A stretch of DNA of 64,000 nucleotides from JAPPLB01 sp965208945 (lineage in GTDB: Bacteria > Acidobacteriota > Terriglobia > Bryobacterales > UBA6623): assembly GCA_965208945.1 (NCBI GenBank), contig OZ242366.1:2666001-2730000 (forward strand). Direction: 5' to 3'. Below are positions 34,096 through 43,035 of the stretch, one piece after another (position 1 is the stretch's first letter; the number at the start of each line of letters is the position of its first letter). A program made the translations under genes and the position numbers. Under the pieces are notes generated by a model. It was not told the DNA's origin, ran no database searches, and saw only the letters and a list, made by a program, of their open reading frames with translations.

Positions 34096-37016
34096 AAGTT
34101 GAACCTCATCCCTAGCTGCACGACACGCCCGCCGCGCGAACCGATGATCCTGCCGGCATTCACGTTGCGGGCGTTTTCAGGTCCGATCACGGTGTCGGGG
34201 TTGTTCCAGTTTGCCTGATGCAGGAAGTTGAATCCCTGGAAGAGCAACTCCAGGCTGCGCTCTCCCGACAGCGGCAATCTCTTTGTCACCGCCAGGTCGT
34301 GATTGTTCCAGCCGGGGTTCCGCAGGGTCGGGTGCGTCCGCGAGGCGTTGCCGATGGAGAAATCCGCAGGGTCGGCGAAAGCCAACGGATTGAAGAACAG
34401 CTCCGGTCCGGGGTTCGCGACGTGCGGGTCGACTCCCGGAACGGTGTTCACTCGAAGATACCGGACGACGCCGCCGGTATTGTTGAATTCGGGCTGCAGG
34501 GTCAAGGGGTTGCCGCTATACCATCGTGTGTAACCACTGATGGACCAGTTGCCGACCACGTGCTTCAGCTTCGAGGACTTGACCAGGGCCTTGCCTTCGC
34601 CGAACGGCAACTCGTAGGCGTAGCTGAGCGAGATGCGATGCGGATAGGTGCCGCGAGAGAGCGACCATTCGTTGTCGCGGTTGAAGTAGTCCTGAACGCC
34701 CGGCCCCGAGTAGTCGTCCCACTGTCTGGTCATGGAGTAGGAGAAATCCATGGTGAGTCCATGAGAAGCGCGCTTTTCCATGCCGAAATCAGCGCTGTGG
34801 TACTTGTAACGCCCAAGCGGGAACTGGCCGTTGGTCTGGAAGTACTGGAACTGCGGGAACGGACGTAGAGTTCGCCGGAACGTTTCGTCGTTGAGCGCAT
34901 CCCGGTACGCGAGGGAGTCCAGGGGGATGGCGTTGATACCGACGCTGCTGCCACCCAGAAGAATGTCTTTACCGCGGTAAATCTGCCCGCCAAGCCGCAT
35001 GGTCAGGCCCGCCGGGAGTTGCCTCTCGACGCGCAGCGAGCCCCAGCGGTAGCGTGGTTGGCGGGCCGTTTGCGGAATGAAATCCGGATCGGTGTCGTTG
35101 GCCGCATCCGGCCGTAAATCGGGCAGGGCATGAGCAAGAGGGACAAGGCCCTGATCGAGGACGACGGCGGGATCGAGTTGCTGGTTGGCCGAGATTTGCG
35201 TCCGTTTGGCGCTGAAGCCCTGCGTGCCGAAAGTTCCCGAGCTGATGCTGAGGTTCGAGTAGTACTGCGAGAGGGAGAGCCGGATCACCGTGTTGCGCGC
35301 GTCAGTCGGGCTCCAGGCCAAACCGAGACGCGGTTCGAGGCGCGCCCGATGGGGCTGAAAGGCGCGTCCTTCGCCGCCTTGCCCGGCAAAGATCAATGCT
35401 CCAGGCAGGCGGTTCACGGGGTTGATTTCGGTGAGATCGACCGTTGATTGCCGATCGAATTTCTCTGTACGCGGACTGGACAGGTCGAGATTCAGGCTTA
35501 CGGTCGCGGTCAAGTTGGGCGTGACTTCGTACTCGTCACGCACGCGCGCTTCGATGTTCGTCCTCCGAAGGTAGGTGGGTTGCTGCAGATCGGTCGCTTC
35601 GGCGCGATACGAGCGGCCCAACAGGAAGCTCGCGAAGGAGTCCCCCGTGTTGATGATGCCGGGCAGCCCCGTCATGTCGTCGTTGAATTGAAAGTAGCCC
35701 GATGGGGCGTCGGGCATGAAGGTGTTGACCTGGTAACGGTTGAATTCGGCGGACAGCGTCCAGGAATGCCGCCCGCGGCGCAGATTCAGCGAGTGGTCGG
35801 TATGGTAGCTGTTCCAGGTGTTGCGGTACTGCGATCCGGTCGGAGTGCCCATGCTCTCGAAGTCCTGAAAGCTCACGCGCGGGAAAATAGTGCCGCTTAC
35901 GCCGTCGAGCCCGAGTTCGTCGGGGATGTTCCGCTCGTTGTCGAGACCCGCCGTGCGGCGCTGCCGCGACCGCACCCTCGCCTGCGCCGTGTAAATCGAT
36001 TGCGGCGAGATGCTGAACGTGTCGGCGAAGGTGAGCCGGCGCTCGGAAAAGAAGCGGTCCGGCGAGCCGGGGTTGGCAATCGTCTCGTAGATGCGCGGCG
36101 AGGCCTGGAAGCCCTTCGAGTAAGCGAGGTCGACCGTGATCTTGTGGCGCTCGAAGAGGTTGTGATCGACGCGCGACAGGAAACCATCCGGCCTGTCTAT
36201 CGCCGGCGGATTCACCCAGTAGTTGTTTCGCAGGAACGGTCCGATGTTCGTGTTGGGCTGCGGCAGCTCCTGCACCATCCGGGCCGCGACCGGATCCAAC
36301 CGCGAGAGGGGGATCCTGTTGTTCGGGAACGCGTCGCGTACGTGCTCGAGGTTTGCGAGGGTTACGTTCCGGGAGGGGTCGAATGCGGGGTTGAGCCGCG
36401 TCGAGTCCGGATCGTAGATCGTGACAGGAGCGCCCGCCTTGTTGACCAGGTCCGAAAAGTCGCCTCTTTGCTGGAGGCCGGTCGGGATCGTCGAGAGGCG
36501 CGATTGGCCGACTTTCTGCCGCGTACCCTCATAGGAGAACGTGAAAAAAGTCGAGCGGCGGCCATCGTAGAGCTTGGGGACATAAACAGGTCCGCTGACG
36601 CTGAAGCCGAACTGGTTGCGCCGCAGGACGTTGCGTTCGCCGCCATTCTGAACAACCTCATGCGGCACGGCGTCGAACGCGTTGTTGCGGATATATTCGT
36701 AGACGCGGCCATGCCATAGATCGCCCAATCGCTGCTTCGGCAGGCTCCCTTTCCTGCCCGCCTCGAAAACACCGAGCCGTTGCGTCTCCCTGCGAAAGAC
36801 ACGGATCGCCTTCCTCATCTCGATGACGTAGCCGTCGGGCTGGGATCGGGTCTTGCTTGCCGTCTGAGCGGGAGTGGTGGATGGGGAAGTCCCCGCCGCA
36901 GGCTTGGCGCCTTCGGCGGCCGCCACGGTCGGATTCAGGACCGCGGAGGAAACATCACCCCCAAAGGCATGTGGAGAGACAAGCCCTACCACGAGGAGCG
37001 CCAGGAATACATACAT
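34092..37016 (-). CDS. Oar-like TonB-dependent receptor with shortened N-terminus
   Basis: A 974-residue outer membrane receptor. After a signal peptide (MYVFLALLVVGLVSPHAFGG) and a low-complexity Ala/Pro/Ser linker, the sequence enters directly at the end of a plug domain: DLWHGRVYEYIRNNAFDA, RRNQFGFSVSGPVYVPKLY, STFFTFSYEGTRQ. A long barrel follows, ending in QLGMRFNF with terminal Phe. The usual carboxypeptidase-regulatory-like domain and most of the plug of acidobacterial Oar proteins are absent, so it may be a truncated or specialised form. The frame stays open upstream through repeat DNA to 37907, which I do not count as protein. Confidence 0.8.
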   Translation of the reverse strand: MYVFLALLVVGLVSPHAFGGDVSSAVLNPTVAAAEGAKPAAGTSPSTTPAQTASKTRSQPDGYVIEMRKAIRVFRRETQRLGVFEAGRKGSLPKQRLGDLWHGRVYEYIRNNAFDAVPHEVVQNGGERNVLRRNQFGFSVSGPVYVPKLYDGRRSTFFTFSYEGTRQKVGQSRLSTIPTGLQQRGDFSDLVNKAGAPVTIYDPDSTRLNPAFDPSRNVTLANLEHVRDAFPNNRIPLSRLDPVAARMVQELPQPNTNIGPFLRNNYWVNPPAIDRPDGFLSRVDHNLFERHKITVDLAYSKGFQASPRIYETIANPGSPDRFFSERRLTFADTFSISPQSIYTAQARVRSRQRRTAGLDNERNIPDELGLDGVSGTIFPRVSFQDFESMGTPTGSQYRNTWNSYHTDHSLNLRRGRHSWTLSAEFNRYQVNTFMPDAPSGYFQFNDDMTGLPGIINTGDSFASFLLGRSYRAEATDLQQPTYLRRTNIEARVRDEYEVTPNLTATVSLNLDLSSPRTEKFDRQSTVDLTEINPVNRLPGALIFAGQGGEGRAFQPHRARLEPRLGLAWSPTDARNTVIRLSLSQYYSNLSISSGTFGTQGFSAKRTQISANQQLDPAVVLDQGLVPLAHALPDLRPDAANDTDPDFIPQTARQPRYRWGSLRVERQLPAGLTMRLGGQIYRGKDILLGGSSVGINAIPLDSLAYRDALNDETFRRTLRPFPQFQYFQTNGQFPLGRYKYHSADFGMEKRASHGLTMDFSYSMTRQWDDYSGPGVQDYFNRDNEWSLSRGTYPHRISLSYAYELPFGEGKALVKSSKLKHVVGNWSISGYTRWYSGNPLTLQPEFNNTGGVVRYLRVNTVPGVDPHVANPGPELFFNPLAFADPADFSIGNASRTHPTLRNPGWNNHDLAVTKRLPLSGERSLELLFQGFNFLHQANWNNPDTVIGPENARNVNAGRIIGSRGGRVVQLGMRFNF

Positions 37017-37447
37017 GCGCCGCACGTTCACCTTCGCAGCGGGAATACCTTCTATCGTAGCGGTTCGTGTCCCCGGCGCGCCAGCGGGCAAAGCTTCCAG
37101 GTGTTCTATTTCCAACAGTTTCACGGCGGAGACGAAGTCCGTACCCTCCTGACCTGCATTTCTCACCACCCTACGGCCGCAGCATTCGAGGAAAAAGCCG
37201 TGATTCGTGTTTCGTGAAAACCTCGGAATTCGCGCTGGCACTTGCCGCGCGCCTGGCAATAGCCGGGTCTCGTGATTCGTGAAAACCCGAATGGTCCTGT
37301 TGCTGGTGCGGATGGTGCACGAACAGCGGCTCGGGGTGCCCCATGCCGCCCAAGCCGCGCCATAGCCGCCCCATGCCGCGCCACAACGCGCAGGAAAGCA
37401 GCGACCGGGCGGCGCGAGGGCACTGGCGCAGGGCAATATTTTTTGGT

Positions 37448-37481
37448 GAACAATGGCGAACAATAGTGAACAATGGTGAAC
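37448..37481 (+). repeat. 10-bp tandem repeat GAACAATGGT
   Basis: Three and a half units (GAACAATGGC, GAACAATAGT, GAACAATGGT, GAAC) inside the repeat island. Confidence 0.75.
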
Positions 37482-37566
37482 TGGAAAACAGTGACTTGCC
37501 GGCGGAGGCAGTGGTCCGGACGACTGACCAAGAAAGGCGGACGGCGCGTTGACACTTGATCGGCGG

Positions 37567-37628
37567 AGGGGGGTGGGGGGGGGCCGGGAAATGCCGGGAA
37601 ATCGTGGGAAATGGTGGGAAATCGTGGG
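37567..37628 (+). repeat. G-run followed by 10-bp tandem repeat GGGAAATCGT
   Basis: A 17-base nearly pure G tract with one T (37567-37583), then four units of GGGAAATNGT. G-quadruplex formation is possible on the plus strand. Confidence 0.7.
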
Positions 37629-37860
37629 TAGGGAAGCTGTGATTCGTGAAAAGCATAAAAGCCGTGATTCGTGTCTCGTGTTTCGTGAAAACCATGGTTG
37701 GGGGCCTGGTTCGCTCCAGAAGAAATATCTGACGGCCGGTGAACAGGAAAGTCGGTGCTGCCGGTGCGGGGGACGGCCGCCGCCCATGCCGCTCCACAAC
37801 GCACAGGAAAGCGGCAACCGGGCGGTTCTTCTCTCCCCACCCGACTTGGCCCCGCCGAGC

Positions 37861-37957
37861 GCGGATGGGGTTTTCGTTCCCAGCAACGGCGTCATCACTC
37901 TCAACATAAACCGTCCCCCGACCGAAAAAAAGACTGAAGGGCTTCAGTACCAACAGG
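37861..37957 (+). repeat. Direct repeat unit 1 (with 38150-38246)
   Basis: Roughly 97 bases containing TTTTCGTTCCCAGCAACGGC and GACTGAAGGGCTTCAGTACC, the latter with a small hairpin. It recurs about 290 bases downstream with a diverged middle. One frame reads GVFVPSNGVITLN in both copies; I do not treat it as a gene. Confidence 0.75.
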
Positions 37958-38149
37958 TACCAAACGAGCCACGGAAAAGCCGTGTTTCGTGTCTGGTGTC
38001 TCGTGTTTCGTGAAAACCTCGGAACTCGCGCCGGCTTGCGCCTCGCGCCAGGCAATGGCCGTGTTTCGGGTCTCGGATCTCGTAAATACCTGAAAAGAAG
38101 TGGCTTGGGTGGCTTTGTCATCTCCAGCCGGCGCGTCCCCGACGGGCGC

Positions 38150-38246
38150 GGACGGGGTTTTCGTTCCCAGCAACGGCGTCATCACTCTCAACCTAGAGCA
38201 GATTCCGGCCGAAAAAAAGACTGAAGGGCTTCAGTACCAAGAGGCA
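38150..38246 (+). repeat. Direct repeat unit 2 (with 37861-37957)
   Basis: Second copy of the 97-base unit, followed like the first by an AAGCCGTG heptamer tract. Confidence 0.75.
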
Positions 38247-38394
38247 ACGATTCGACAAAACCGTGGCTCGAAAAGCCGTGATTCGTGTCTCGTGTTTTGT
38301 GGAAACCTCGGAATTCGTGCTGGCTTGCGCTGCGCGCCTCGTCCTGCGCGGCCCTCTCACTCACTTCGCCTCGCCGCGTGGCGAGACATGCAGG

Positions 38395-39573
38395 TCAGGT
38401 ATCGATCGTCACGACAGCATCCTGCACCTTTCCGGTGGGTCCCGCCCCCGTCTCCGAGACGTAGCAATCGATCTCGCTGCGCACGCCGAACGCCGGAAGG
38501 TAGATCCCCGGCTCGATCGAGAAGCAGGTTCTCGGAATGATCGGCCGTCTGTCGCGAGTCTCCAGGTTGTCCGCGTTGGCCCCGTTTCCGTGAACCTCTT
38601 CGCCGATCGAATGGCCGGTGCGGTGGACGAACCGGTCGCCGAACCCGGCGCTTGCAATGTGATTACGGGCGAGGTCATCGACTTCGAAACCATAGATGGG
38701 CTTGTTCGAGGCGATCGCTTGATTCACGAAGGCCGTGGCTCGATGGCGAGCGCCGCTCACGATCTCGAAGACGTTGACGATCTCCGATCGCGGCGGGCCG
38801 CCCACCGACGCCGTCCAGGTGATGTCGTAGTAGACCGAGCGCGGCCGGCCGAGCTTGGCCCACAGGTCGATCAGCACGAAATCGCCGTTGCGGATCGGGC
38901 TCGTTTTCTCTTCGGTCGGCGCGTAGTGGGGGTTGCCGCTGTTGGCGTTGACAGCGACGATCGGACCGTCGGCAGTGACGAGCTGCCGCTCGCGAAAACG
39001 CGCTCGAATGAACTCCGCGATGGCGAACTCTTCGACGCTGCCCTCGAGCTTGACCTGCCGGCCGATCTCGGCAAACGCGGCAGCCAGGATAGCATCGACA
39101 CGGCGTCCGGCCTCGAGGTGGGATTCGAGTTGTTCGTCCGTCCAGCGAGCTTCGAAGTACTGAACGAGGGCCGCGGAACTGACGACTTCGCAGCCGAGTC
39201 CTCGCACGAGATCGACGGTGCCGCCGTCAACGAGCGAGACGTAGGGAATCATGCAGTCGGGCGAGTACTGCATGGCCACTCGTTTCGCGCCTGAGAGGAT
39301 GCCGCCGAGCGCCCGGTGCTGCTCCTGCCAGCTCGAGTATTCGGAGTGCTCGCCGGGCAGCGGGTCGAGCATCCAATCCTCGATACGGTGGACGAGCTTG
39401 CGCGGGTCGCCCTGGGCGGGTATCCAGTAATACCAGCGACGCGAGACATGCCGGGGCGCATCGAGGCCCAGCACGCGATAGGCGATCGGGTCGCGGACGT
39501 GGTGATCGAAGAAGAGCCAGCCGTCGAGCTTCTCGGCTTGCAGTCGGTTTTGGATTTGCTGAAGATTCTTCAT
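38395..39573 (-). CDS. M24-family metallopeptidase (Xaa-Pro aminopeptidase-like)
   Basis: A 392-residue pita-bread-fold enzyme. An N-terminal creatinase-like domain (WLFFDHHVRDPIAYRVLG) precedes the catalytic domain with the five metal ligands: Asp in LIDLWAK, Asp in YYDITWT, His in HRTGHSIG, Glu in SIEPGIYLP and Glu in VRSEIDCYV. It likely removes N-terminal residues preceding proline. The TGA stop at 38395 is formed by the last three bases of the RE1 right end that closes the repeat island. Confidence 0.88.
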   Translation of the reverse strand: MKNLQQIQNRLQAEKLDGWLFFDHHVRDPIAYRVLGLDAPRHVSRRWYYWIPAQGDPRKLVHRIEDWMLDPLPGEHSEYSSWQEQHRALGGILSGAKRVAMQYSPDCMIPYVSLVDGGTVDLVRGLGCEVVSSAALVQYFEARWTDEQLESHLEAGRRVDAILAAAFAEIGRQVKLEGSVEEFAIAEFIRARFRERQLVTADGPIVAVNANSGNPHYAPTEEKTSPIRNGDFVLIDLWAKLGRPRSVYYDITWTASVGGPPRSEIVNVFEIVSGARHRATAFVNQAIASNKPIYGFEVDDLARNHIASAGFGDRFVHRTGHSIGEEVHGNGANADNLETRDRRPIIPRTCFSIEPGIYLPAFGVRSEIDCYVSETGAGPTGKVQDAVVTIDT

Positions 39574-39645
39574 CGGAAGCCCTGTACGAGCCGCCGGCCC
39601 CGGCGGCGATCCTCTACGCCTTTACCGCAACTTGCAACGCGGCAT

Positions 39646-39800
39646 TAACCTGCATTTCTCACCACCCGACGGTCGAAGCACGCGAAAAAAGCCGTGTTTC
39701 GTGTCTCGTGATTCGTGTTTCGTGAAAAACCTTAAAAACCGTGTTGCTGCGCGGCCCTCTCACGCACTTTGCCTCGCCGCGTGGTGAGAAATGCAGGCTA
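39646..39800 (+). repeat. RE1 copy G (155 bp, heptamer core)
   Basis: Left end TAACCTGCAT, heptamers at 39693-39728, then a shortened right half beginning GTGTTGCTGCGCGGCCC and ending ATGCAGGCTA. The ends differ in their third base pair (TAA versus CTA). Confidence 0.88.
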
Positions 39801-39890
39801 GCGGCGGTTGCGGTGCTCATGAATCGGCGCTCGTGACTTCGCCCGGAGAGCATTCCACGATCCGGCGCAGCGATGCGAAAACAGCGGGTT

Positions 39891-40655
39891 TCATGGCGTC
39901 AGCTTGAGCAGGAAGGTGTTCAGGTCAAAGGCCGTTCGAACCATCAGCGGCGTGCGGGCCGCGTCCTGGGCGACGAACATCTCGATACTGTGGCGGGAGG
40001 CCGGGCCGGTCAAATCCACAAGGATGCGATCGGCGCGAACGCCTTCTCCGCCCACCTCGATTTCCAGCGACTGCGCGTAGCTCACGGTCACCTCGTACTG
40101 AGCGCCGAAGTTGATGTCTTCCGGAGGAGGGATGCTGCCGGAACCGAGCTCGCGCCGCAGGTAGTAGAGGAACGTCAGGCCGTCTCGCGTGCAGGGCGCG
40201 GTCGTGAACTCGCTTTCCCCTCCGCCTCCAAGCGTCGACCGCACCGCCTTGAGGGCCTTTTGGTCGTAGCTCACCGACTCTTTCGTTTTCTTCTCGCCAT
40301 GGGCAATGTGCTTTTCGAAGTTGAACGAGCAGAGGCCGGAGTCCGCTGTCGAGCGGTATTCGTCCTGAATCTCCATGGCGGGCAACGAAGCAGAGATCCT
40401 GCTCTCGAAAGCCCAACCGCTCGGGGTTGCCCGGGCATGGAAGCGCGCCTCGCCCAGACTCAGTCCGCTCGGCCAGGTGACCTCATAGATCAGTTCTTCC
40501 CCGTCGGTCCAGGGCGCCGCCTGGCCGTCCGGCGGAGCGGCGCCGGCACAGGGCGCGGCCGGCGAGCAGGCAAATCCGACGATCGCGATGATCACGACCG
40601 ACGTTGTGTTCAGAGTCAAATGGCGGAGCAGCCCCCGCCGGCGACTAGCCTGCAT
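39891..40655 (-). CDS. Exported DUF3108-like protein
   Basis: A 254-residue exported protein: basic n-region, hydrophobic TTSVVIIAIVGFACSPAAP, then a DUF3108-like beta-rich domain (GEELIYEVTWPSGLSLGEA, DEYRSTADSGLCSFNFEKH, DGLTFLYYLRRELG, MFVAQDAARTPLMV). Family function is unknown but envelope-related. The only start giving a normal signal peptide is the ATG at 40655, which lies within RE1 copy H. It is preceded by GGTGGTGAGAA, so the repeat appears to supply the start. TTG at 40619 is the alternative. Confidence 0.7.
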   Translation of the reverse strand: MQASRRRGLLRHLTLNTTSVVIIAIVGFACSPAAPCAGAAPPDGQAAPWTDGEELIYEVTWPSGLSLGEARFHARATPSGWAFESRISASLPAMEIQDEYRSTADSGLCSFNFEKHIAHGEKKTKESVSYDQKALKAVRSTLGGGGESEFTTAPCTRDGLTFLYYLRRELGSGSIPPPEDINFGAQYEVTVSYAQSLEIEVGGEGVRADRILVDLTGPASRHSIEMFVAQDAARTPLMVRTAFDLNTFLLKLTP

Positions 40656-40945
40656 TTCTCACCACCCGACGGTCGAAGCACACGAAAAAAGGCCGTGATT
40701 CGTGTTTCGTGTCTCGTGTTTCGTGAAACCCATTCGCGGAGGACTGGTTCGCTCCAGAAGAAATGTCTGTCGGCCGGTGAACCGTAAAGGCCGTGTTTCG
40801 TGAACCGAGGGGTGAAGGAGGCGATTTGGCAAGTAAGCCTGCGCGCGCCAAGCGGCGCGCGCCTTTTTCCTCCGCCCGGCTTGCGCCTAGTCCTGACGGC
40901 CCTCTCACGCACTTCGCCTCGCCACGTGGTGAGAAATACAGGCTA
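40646..40945 (+). repeat. RE1 copy H (300 bp, composite core with terminator-like insert)
   Basis: Standard ends enclose heptamers (40694-40728) and a module GGTTCGCTCCAGAAGAAATG, which is also found near 37705 and 52112. A second short heptamer and the RE1 right half with the hairpin-plus-T insert follow. This is the most complex single copy. Confidence 0.88.
40840..40867 (+). terminator. Terminator-like hairpin inside RE1 copy H
   Basis: Same 9-bp stem GCGCGCGCC/GGCGCGCGC with loop AAGC and trailing TTTTT as in copy D. It faces the plus strand while both neighbouring genes run on the minus strand. Confidence 0.55.
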
Positions 40946-41067
40946 GCTCCTCGTGTTTCCAGGTCAAACACGGCCGGGTCGTGTCCGGTCCAAAATGCGC
41001 AGCCGGATGATGTGCTTGGCACGGCAATTCGGCCGCAGTCAGCGGCAGCGGAGCCGGTCGTCACAAC

Positions 41068-41850
41068 TCAAGAGTGCGGAGAGGTATGCAATCGGCTTAC
41101 ACTGCCTCCCTGATCGTGGAAGCTCAGCCGATTCGCCCCGGTCTTCGCCACCAGATTCGTGGCTCGCCGCAGCGAATCAACGGTACCGGCGTCTGTCCAC
41201 CATCCTTCCAAGATGGAGAAAGTCATCGTTCCTTCCGCGATGTACAGGTTATTGACGTCGGTGATCTCCAATTCGCCCCGGTCCGATGGATCGAGCGTAT
41301 GAATCTTCTCGAAGACCGTCGAATCATACATGTAGATTCCCGTCACAGCGCAGTTCGACTTGGGGTTCGCGGGCTTCTCCTCAATGCCCAGGATGCTGTC
41401 TCCGTTCATCTCGGCCACACCGAAGCGTTGCGCGTCCGGCACATCCTTCAGGATGACCTTCGCACCCCGATCCTGCCGCCGGAAGTCGTTCACCGCATCG
41501 ACGATATTGCCTTCGATAATGTTGTCGCCGAGTATCACGCAGATCTTCTCCCCTTCCGCGAAGTGCTCGGCCAGATCGAGAGCATCGGCGATACCGCCTT
41601 CTCCCTCCTGGTAGGTGTAGTTGATGTGCCTGAGGCCGAATTCCTTGCCGTTACCCAGCAGACGCAAGAAGTCACCGGCGTTCCTGCCGCCCGTAACGAT
41701 CAGGATGTCGTTGATTCCGGCGTTGACCAGCGTTCCGATCGGATAGTAGATCATCGGCTTGTCGTAGATCGGCAGCAAGTGCTTGTTCGTGATCCGAGTC
41801 AGCGGATCAAGCCGGGTCCCGAGGCCTCCTGCGAGAACGATTCCTTTCAT
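41068..41850 (-). CDS. Glucose-1-phosphate thymidylyltransferase-like nucleotidyltransferase
   Basis: A 260-residue sugar nucleotidyltransferase with the signature MKGIVLAGGLGTRLDPLTRI and the uracil/thymidine-binding HLLPIYDKPMIYYPI. It also has ICVILGDNII, with the metal-binding Asp, and GIEEKPANPKSN. It would form dTDP-glucose from dTTP and glucose-1-phosphate, the first step to dTDP-rhamnose or related sugars. It is shorter than RfbA (about 290), lacking the C-terminal helices, like the archaeal and short bacterial forms. No rmlBCD genes are adjacent. Confidence 0.85.
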   Translation of the reverse strand: MKGIVLAGGLGTRLDPLTRITNKHLLPIYDKPMIYYPIGTLVNAGINDILIVTGGRNAGDFLRLLGNGKEFGLRHINYTYQEGEGGIADALDLAEHFAEGEKICVILGDNIIEGNIVDAVNDFRRQDRGAKVILKDVPDAQRFGVAEMNGDSILGIEEKPANPKSNCAVTGIYMYDSTVFEKIHTLDPSDRGELEITDVNNLYIAEGTMTFSILEGWWTDAGTVDSLRRATNLVAKTGANRLSFHDQGGSVSRLHTSPHS

Positions 41851-41900
41851 GACCTTTCAGACACGAACCAAGCGCGACGTTAGATTGTACGTGATCCCAA

Positions 41901-42161
41901 GCAGCCCGTGGTAATAGTCACGCGGGCGGCGTTACGCGCCGGGGGCCGAAGAAGTAACGCCTGGTCGTTCCAGGAACACGGCGCTGCGCCCTCTGTGCCG
42001 TTGACCGGAAGCGGCGCGTAACCCTTTGGGCGACGGACGTTTGCGGCCGTCGGCTTTGTCGTTCGTCGGAGGAGATCACCCGGATCGCCATCCTCCTCAC
42101 TCCGCGCCGAGCAACCGCAGGAGCCCGCCGCGCCTTCCACGGGACTTTTACCACGGACTGC
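41901..42161 (+). repeat. RE2 element, copy 1 (261 bp)
   Basis: Ends are imperfect inverted repeats, GCAGCCCGTGGTAATAGTC at left and GACTTTTACCACGGACTGC at right. The body is over 95 percent identical by eye to the copy at 59671-59931 and in the same orientation. The right end is directly followed by TA, whose bases with the last C form the rlmB stop codon (CTA on this strand). Confidence 0.88.
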
Positions 42162-42910
42162 TAGGCGCGGTGTTTCCCAGCGTCGTTGGCAATCCGCCTT
42201 CGGAGCACCTCGAAGAGAGCGACGCCGGCGGCCACCGAGACGTTCAATGACGCAATCCGGCCGACAACCGGGATGCGGATGAGAAAGTCGCACTTCTCCG
42301 CCGTGAGCCGGTGCAGGCCTTCGCCTTCGCCCCCGAGCACGAGCGCGACGTTGCCGCCGAAGTCGGCTTCGAGATACGTTTGCGGCGCCCGCTCGTCAAG
42401 CCCATAGAGCCAGAACCCGCCGCTTTTGAGCATATCGAGGGCTTGATTGAGGTTCTTGACGACAACTACGGGCAGGTGCTCGGCCGCGCCGGCGGCGGCT
42501 TTCGAGGCGGCCTCGGTCAGGCCGGCGGACCTTCGGCCGGGGATCACGACGGCATCGGCGCCGGCGGCATGCGCCGATCGAACGATGGCGCCGAGATTCC
42601 GGGGGTCTTGCACGCCATCGAGCACGACCAGCAGACCGGGTGGGTCGATCTGTTCGAGAACCGCCGCAAGCGATTCCGCGCGGGAGCCCGCGACGACGGC
42701 GACAACTCCCTGGTGCTTCCTGGTGCGAGCCAGCCGGTCGACTGCGTCGCGGGGCGCAAACTGAACGGTCACTTTCCGACGGCGGCACTCTTCGACCACG
42801 GCGTCCCTCGCCGCGCTCTTCCCGCCGCGCGCAAGCACGACACGGCTGATCTTGCGCCCCTCGCGAAGGGCCTCGCTGACGGCGTGAACGCCGATGAGAT
42901 GGGCGGACAT
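42161..42910 (-). CDS. rlmB: 23S rRNA (guanosine-2'-O)-methyltransferase RlmB
   Basis: A 249-residue SpoU-family RNA methyltransferase. The small N-terminal L30e-like domain starts LIGVHAVSEALREGRKISRV. Motif 1 is LDGVQDPRNLGAIVRSAHAAGAD. Motif 2 is VALVLGGEGEGLHRL. Motif 3 is IPVVGRIASLNVSVAAGVALFE. It makes Gm2251 in the 23S rRNA peptidyl-transferase loop. Length is normal. The TAG stop coincides with the RE2 terminus. Confidence 0.92.
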   Translation of the reverse strand: MSAHLIGVHAVSEALREGRKISRVVLARGGKSAARDAVVEECRRRKVTVQFAPRDAVDRLARTRKHQGVVAVVAGSRAESLAAVLEQIDPPGLLVVLDGVQDPRNLGAIVRSAHAAGADAVVIPGRRSAGLTEAASKAAAGAAEHLPVVVVKNLNQALDMLKSGGFWLYGLDERAPQTYLEADFGGNVALVLGGEGEGLHRLTAEKCDFLIRIPVVGRIASLNVSVAAGVALFEVLRRRIANDAGKHRA

Positions 42911-43010
42911 GAGATCGGTTGCAGGTCCGGGAAACGGCGCCCGTTCCCAGAGGACGGCCGTTACGACCGTGTGACTATGATAGGAAGAAGGACGCCACGT
43001 CCCGCATCGG

Positions 43011-43031
43011 CCGCAACCCGTCGGGTTGCGG
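43011..43031 (+). promoter_or_regulatory. Hairpin just upstream of aroC
   Basis: CCGCAACCC, loop GTC, GGGTTGCGG: a perfect 9-bp stem ending four bases before the ATG at 43036, where the ribosome binding site should be. It could limit translation or be part of an attenuator. No T-run follows. Confidence 0.4.
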
Positions 43032-43035
43032 CGTA

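Larger units (their letters stand above)
37150..38397 (+). repeat. Repeat island bounded by RE1 ends (copy F)
   Basis: 1.25 kb starts with an RE1 left end (TGACCTGCATTTCTCACCAC) and finishes with an RE1 right end (GTGGCGAGACATGCAGGTCA). No gene lies inside. The interior holds at least four heptamer tracts (about 37198, 37264, 37640, 37978 and 38276), a module beginning ACCTCGGAATTCGCGCTGGC seen three times, two 10-bp tandem arrays and a 97-bp direct repeat. The outer ends form a matched TGA/TCA pair. It is a nest of the same modules seen singly elsewhere. Confidence 0.75.

Noticed and set aside
37017..37907. Long open extension upstream of the receptor gene (nearly 300 codons)
   Set aside because: It reads through the repeat island, with Arg/His/Thr-rich translations of heptamers and no signal or domain; the receptor has its own start and signal peptide at 37016.
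37448..38308. CRISPR-like array in the repeat island
   Set aside because: Repeats are of several unrelated kinds, lack uniform 25-40 base repeats with unique spacers, and no cas genes are present.
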